Source: Ignavibacteriales bacterium (GTDB lineage Bacteria > Bacteroidota > Ignavibacteria > Ignavibacteriales > Ignavibacteriaceae). Taken from it: a stretch of DNA of 18,752 nucleotides. Both the position numbers and the translations under genes were made by a program. The notes under the pieces are model-generated. The model was not told the DNA's origin, did not search any database, and saw only the letters and a list, made by a program, of their open reading frames with translations. Shown here one piece after another: positions 15,350-18,752 of this stretch. The DNA lies in assembly GCA_016714125.1 (NCBI GenBank), contig JADJNX010000019.1, positions 1 through 18,752 on the forward strand. Direction: 5' to 3'. Each line of letters starts with the position of its first letter. Position 1 is the first letter of the stretch.

Positions 15350-17890
15350 ATGAAAAATATAAAAACTTTTGTTTTTCCGCTATAATTCTTCTGCCTCTAC
15401 TCTTAATAATGCAAGATTTGAGTCAAGATTCAAGAAAAGCTTTGACTTTCGACCTTCGGAGTGGTTCCATGGTCAAAGAGCTTACCCTTATGATGATTAT
15501 TCACTCGAAAGTTACCACAAAGCAATTCTTGTTAAAGAGAGAATGGAAGTGTCGGGAGATGCGATTTCTTCAGCTGCCTGGGAGGCTGTGGGACCTTCTA
15601 ACATCGGCGGCAGAATTACTGCACTGGTAATTGATCCGGCAGATACAAACACGATAGTTTTAGGTGCTGCGGCGGGTGGTATATTCAAAAGTACCAACGG
15701 CGGTGCCACCTGGATGCCAAAAACAGATCAATGGAAATCACTTTCAATTGGTGCCTGGCGATGGACAACAACAATCCAAATATCATCTATTGTGGAACCG
15801 GTGAAGCGAACATCAGTACCGATTCTTATGCCGGATTTGGAATGTTGAAGTCAACTGACAAAGGGATACCTGGTTTCCATCAGGACTTGAAAATTCAAGG
15901 CACATTGGTGAAATAAAGGTACATCCTCCAATTCCAATCTGATTTTTGAAAGAGTAAGTGGCGGACTTTCCAGTAAAAGTCCTGATCGCGGGATTTACCG
16001 TTCAACGGATGCCGGGGCAACATGGGCTAAAGTTTTATATGTATCAGACTCCACTTCGGCAATCGATGTAGATGTTGATCCTGATGATGTAAATATAGTT
16101 TATCTAGCTATGTGGGAGAGACTTAGAAGTCCTTCATACAGAAAGCAAGGCTTCTCACAGCATTTTACAGATCCACTGATGGTGGAACAACATGGTCAAA
16201 AATATTACGGGTCTACCAATAAACAACAACCGTTTGGGCAGAATCAGCATAGCTGTTGCGCCATCTGATCCAAATATTGTGTATGTTCTTTATAAATCAT
16301 CCACAAATGCCAATGGAAATGACCATAAATTTTTTGGCTTTTATAAATCGACCGATAAGGGAGCAAGTTTCACTAAGATGCCTGACGGGATACTTCCCGG
16401 CGAGTTTTCATCTTTTGGTTGGTATTTTGGTCAACTTGATGTATCACCTGCTGATCCAAACAAGGTATATCTTGGTGAGATCGATGTGCTCTATTCCTCG
16501 AATGGAGGTTCTTCATGGGAGAACATCACCAATTCTTACTCATCCTTGACATGGGATACGCAGCATCCTGATCACCACACACTTTGGATTAATCCCTTAT
16601 AATACCAACAATATAATAGTTGGAAATGATGGCGGTGTATTCAAACATGGCAGGAAGAGACAACTGGTATAAACTGAAAGACCTGCCGATTTCACAGTTT
16701 TACGCGATGGAAGTTGATTATTCTAAATCCCGCCCGTGTACTTGGCGGAACGCAGGACAATGGAACCATCATGACCGAAGTGGCGGTATCGACAACTGGG
16801 AAGAGATTTATAGTGGCGACGGGTTCCATAGCAAAGTTGATCCTACAAATTCGCAAATAATTTACGCATGTTATCAAAATGGTGGTTTGGGTAGAAGTGA
16901 TGACGGTGGAAACAGTTTTATGGGAATAACATCCGGACTGATCTTGGCAGATCAAATTGGTCATCACCCTATACTTGATCCCGTCACTCCACAAACTGTC
17001 TATTTTGGAAGTTACAAATTACACAAATCGACAAATAAGGAGACACTGGACCGCAATAAGCCCTGATCTCACTAAGGGAGCAAACGGTGTTCTTGGAACT
17101 ATTACCGCAGTTTCAGTTGCACAGTCAGGAAACTCTCGTGTACTTGTTTACTGGTGCCAATGATGGAACCGTTTATGTATCCACCGATTGGGGAACCACT
17201 GGAACAACAGAACCGGGCACTCTTTCAACAGAAATGTAACTGATGTTGTTGTTGTTGATACATCCCAATCAGATATTTATTACCCTTAGTGGTTACAATC
17301 GTGATTTGACCAATCCACATGTTTTTATGTCAACAAATTTTGGAGAAAGTTGGAACGATATATCCGAAATCTTCCTGATGTTCCTGTTAATTCCTTGATT
17401 ATCGATCAGGAAAGGGTTCCGTTCTGTTTGTCGGAACCGATGTAGGTGTGTTTTTTACCAAAAATCTTGGTGCAACCTGGCATTTGCCGGAACCGGACTT
17501 CCCAATTCCACGGTTTTTGATATAGTATATCATGCCCCAACTCAGATGCTCTATGCAGGTACACACGAGATCAATTTTGCTCTGGATGTATCGATTCTTA
17601 CAGGAATCAAGGACAATGAAACTACTCGACTGGATTTTCAGTTAAATGGTAACTACCTAATCCATTTAATCCGTCAACAAAGATAGAATTTGTTGTTGGA
17701 GTGAAGGGGAGACTACACACTAAGTGTCTTTAATGCAAATGGCGAACTGATGGCAAACCTTTTGAACGGCGAGTTTGAACCGGGGAAATATTCGGCACAA
17801 TTCTCGGGAATGGATATCCTTCAGGATATATTATTACCGTTTGCAGGGGATGGGAAAACTGCCACGGGGAAAATGGTCCTGCTAAAATGA
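15350..17890 (+). CDS. Secreted BNR/sialidase-like repeat protein with type IX sorting domain (frame-broken)
   Basis: About 845 residues. Signal peptide from ATG 15350 (MKNIKTFVF, then a hydrophobic PAIILLPLLL after a repair near 15373). Beta-propeller part: WEAVGPSNIGGRITALVIDP, GGIFKSTNGGATW, MDNNNPNIIYCGTGEA, YRSTDAGATWAKV, YKSTDKGASF, YSSNGGSSWENI, HPDHHTLWINP, SDDGGNSF and ANDGTVYVSTDWGTTW. These are BNR/Asp-box repeats as in VPS10/sortilin-like and sialidase-like propellers. The C-terminus (from about 17605) is a Por/T9SS type A sorting domain: NGNYPNPFNPSTKIEF (one C missing at about 17655), LSVFNANGELM, EPGKYSAQF, and after repair GKMVLLK-TGA at 17888-17890. This predicts export across the outer membrane and surface attachment or release. 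Breaks number more than ten (for example 15373, 15765, 15870, 16150, 16600, 16720, 17035, 17150, 17270). The propeller may bind or cleave glycans or proteins; the substrate is unknown. Confidence 0.82.
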
Positions 17891-17920
17891 GGGGGTTAAA
17901 AAGCTTTAAGAAAGAAAAAA

Positions 17921-18752
17921 TTGATAGATATTAAACAAACGAAGACTGAGCGGGCGATCTAAGTTGGTGTGCGCATAGGGCAGACACCGCGGGAAACAGC
18001 TCAGGAACATATTGACGAGTTGGAAGAACTTCGGCGACTGCCGGAGGAAACTGTCATAAAATTCAGCAGGACAAGGCAACGGCTTGATTCAGCTTTTATG
18101 TCGGAAAAGGAAAGCGCACACGAGATACTCGACCTGATAGAACCCAATGAGATTGATCTTATAGTTTTTGACGATGATCTTTCCATGATTCAGGTTCGTA
18201 ATCTCAGCAACCTATTTGATAAAAAGGTTATCGATAAAGCGGACTTTATCCTCGACTATTTGCCTCGCGAGCACGCACTAAAGAGAGGCCAGGACGCAAG
18301 TTGAGCTGGCACAGTTGAAGTATATGCTTCCCCGTCTTACAAGAGCCTGGACACCTTTCAAAGCAGTATGGAGGACTTGGCACCAAAGGACCCGGGAAGC
18401 ACAGATCGAAACAGATCGCCGTATCATCCGTGACAGAATTGCCATGCTTTCTGAGAAACTGAAAGAGATTGAATCGAATAGGAAACCAGACTAAAAACCG
18501 TAAGGATAAAATTAAAGTCTCTCTCGTTGGTTACACCAATGCCGGTAAATCAACGATATTTAATCTTTCTGACAGAGTCTGATGTTTTTGCCGAAGATAA
18601 ACTTTTTGCAACGCCGATTCAACGACAAGAGTTTTTCAGGTTGATAAAGCCCATTCAGTCCTCGAAGTGACACTGTCCGGTTTATCAGAAAACTCCTGCT
18701 CACTTGGTGGCATCGTTTTAAGCACACTCAATGAGGTAAGGATGCCGATATC
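17921..18752 (+). CDS. hflX: GTPase HflX, 5' part (runs off the window, frame-broken)
   Basis: Ribosome-associated GTPase that splits stalled or hibernating ribosomes. The N-terminal domain reads MIDIKQTKTERAI (TTG start at 17921; start not certain), VGVRIGQTP, AHEILDLIE, EIDLIVFDDDLS and IQVRNLSNLFDKKVIDKAD. Then come QVELAQLKYMLPRLTRAW and the HflX signature GPGEAQIETDRR (about 18390-18425, after restoring one G). The G domain begins SLVGYTNAGKST, with the P-loop at 18529-18552. G3 appears as DTVRF, which becomes DTVGF with one base repaired. Many one-base breaks, including a compensated pair that hides the conserved YVGKGK motif near 18098-18115. Follows the BNR gene by 30 bp on the same strand. 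Identity is firm; the 3' part is outside the window. Confidence 0.88.

Noticed and set aside
1..18752. tRNA, rRNA or riboswitch genes
   Set aside because: No cloverleaf-like segment, rRNA core or known riboswitch core was recognised on either strand by eye; a covariance search was not possible.

Overview
The window looks like a piece of a genome from the Bacteroidota/Ignavibacteriota (FCB) group. The clearest sign is a large secreted BNR-repeat protein that ends in a type IX secretion (Por) C-terminal sorting domain (15350-17890). Two Wzi-like capsule outer-membrane barrels and the style of the surface-polysaccharide genes agree. Exact taxonomy cannot be read from the sequence alone.

Layout. 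(1) 1-8671, AT-rich: a tightly packed plus-strand surface-polysaccharide operon. It holds a partial asparagine-synthetase-type amidotransferase, a two-domain oxidoreductase (zinc-alcohol-dehydrogenase-like plus Gfo/Idh/MocA), an alpha/alpha-toroid-like protein, a DUF354 GT-B-like protein, a fusion of a class II glutaminase with an N-acetyl-sugar amidotransferase, and a Wzi-like barrel. Gene joins are overlapping stops and starts or gaps of 1-9 nt. The set suggests synthesis of an amidated or amidinated sugar polymer and its attachment to the cell surface. (2) 8672-8900: a non-coding spacer with a small ATGTCGT/ACGACAT repeat and palindrome. (3) 8901-14727, richer in GC: a second Wzi-like barrel, a minus-strand prolyl-oligopeptidase-like hydrolase, a DUF192 protein, a DUF559 endonuclease-like gene with an internal deletion, a TraB/GumN lipoprotein-like gene and wecB (UDP-GlcNAc 2-epimerase). 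This block holds six copies of a GC-rich palindromic repeat; five lie inside reading frames. (4) 14722-15283 minus: a DinB-like protein. (5) 15350-17890: the T9SS-exported BNR protein. (6) 17921-18752: the 5' part of hflX.

The main caution is reading-frame damage. Nearly every long gene is broken by single-base indels, often at homopolymers, while the protein homology runs on in the next frame. Several breaks are repaired by one base in a way that also restores a sensible stop next to the following start codon. In hflX two compensating indels scramble a conserved motif. This is the pattern of uncorrected sequencing or assembly error, not of decay or programmed frameshifting. CDS spans below are therefore the inferred whole genes, with breaks described.

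The most interesting biology is the glutaminase-sugar amidotransferase fusion in a capsule-type operon, and the palindromic repeat family that sits inside protein-coding genes and can be read through as peptide.
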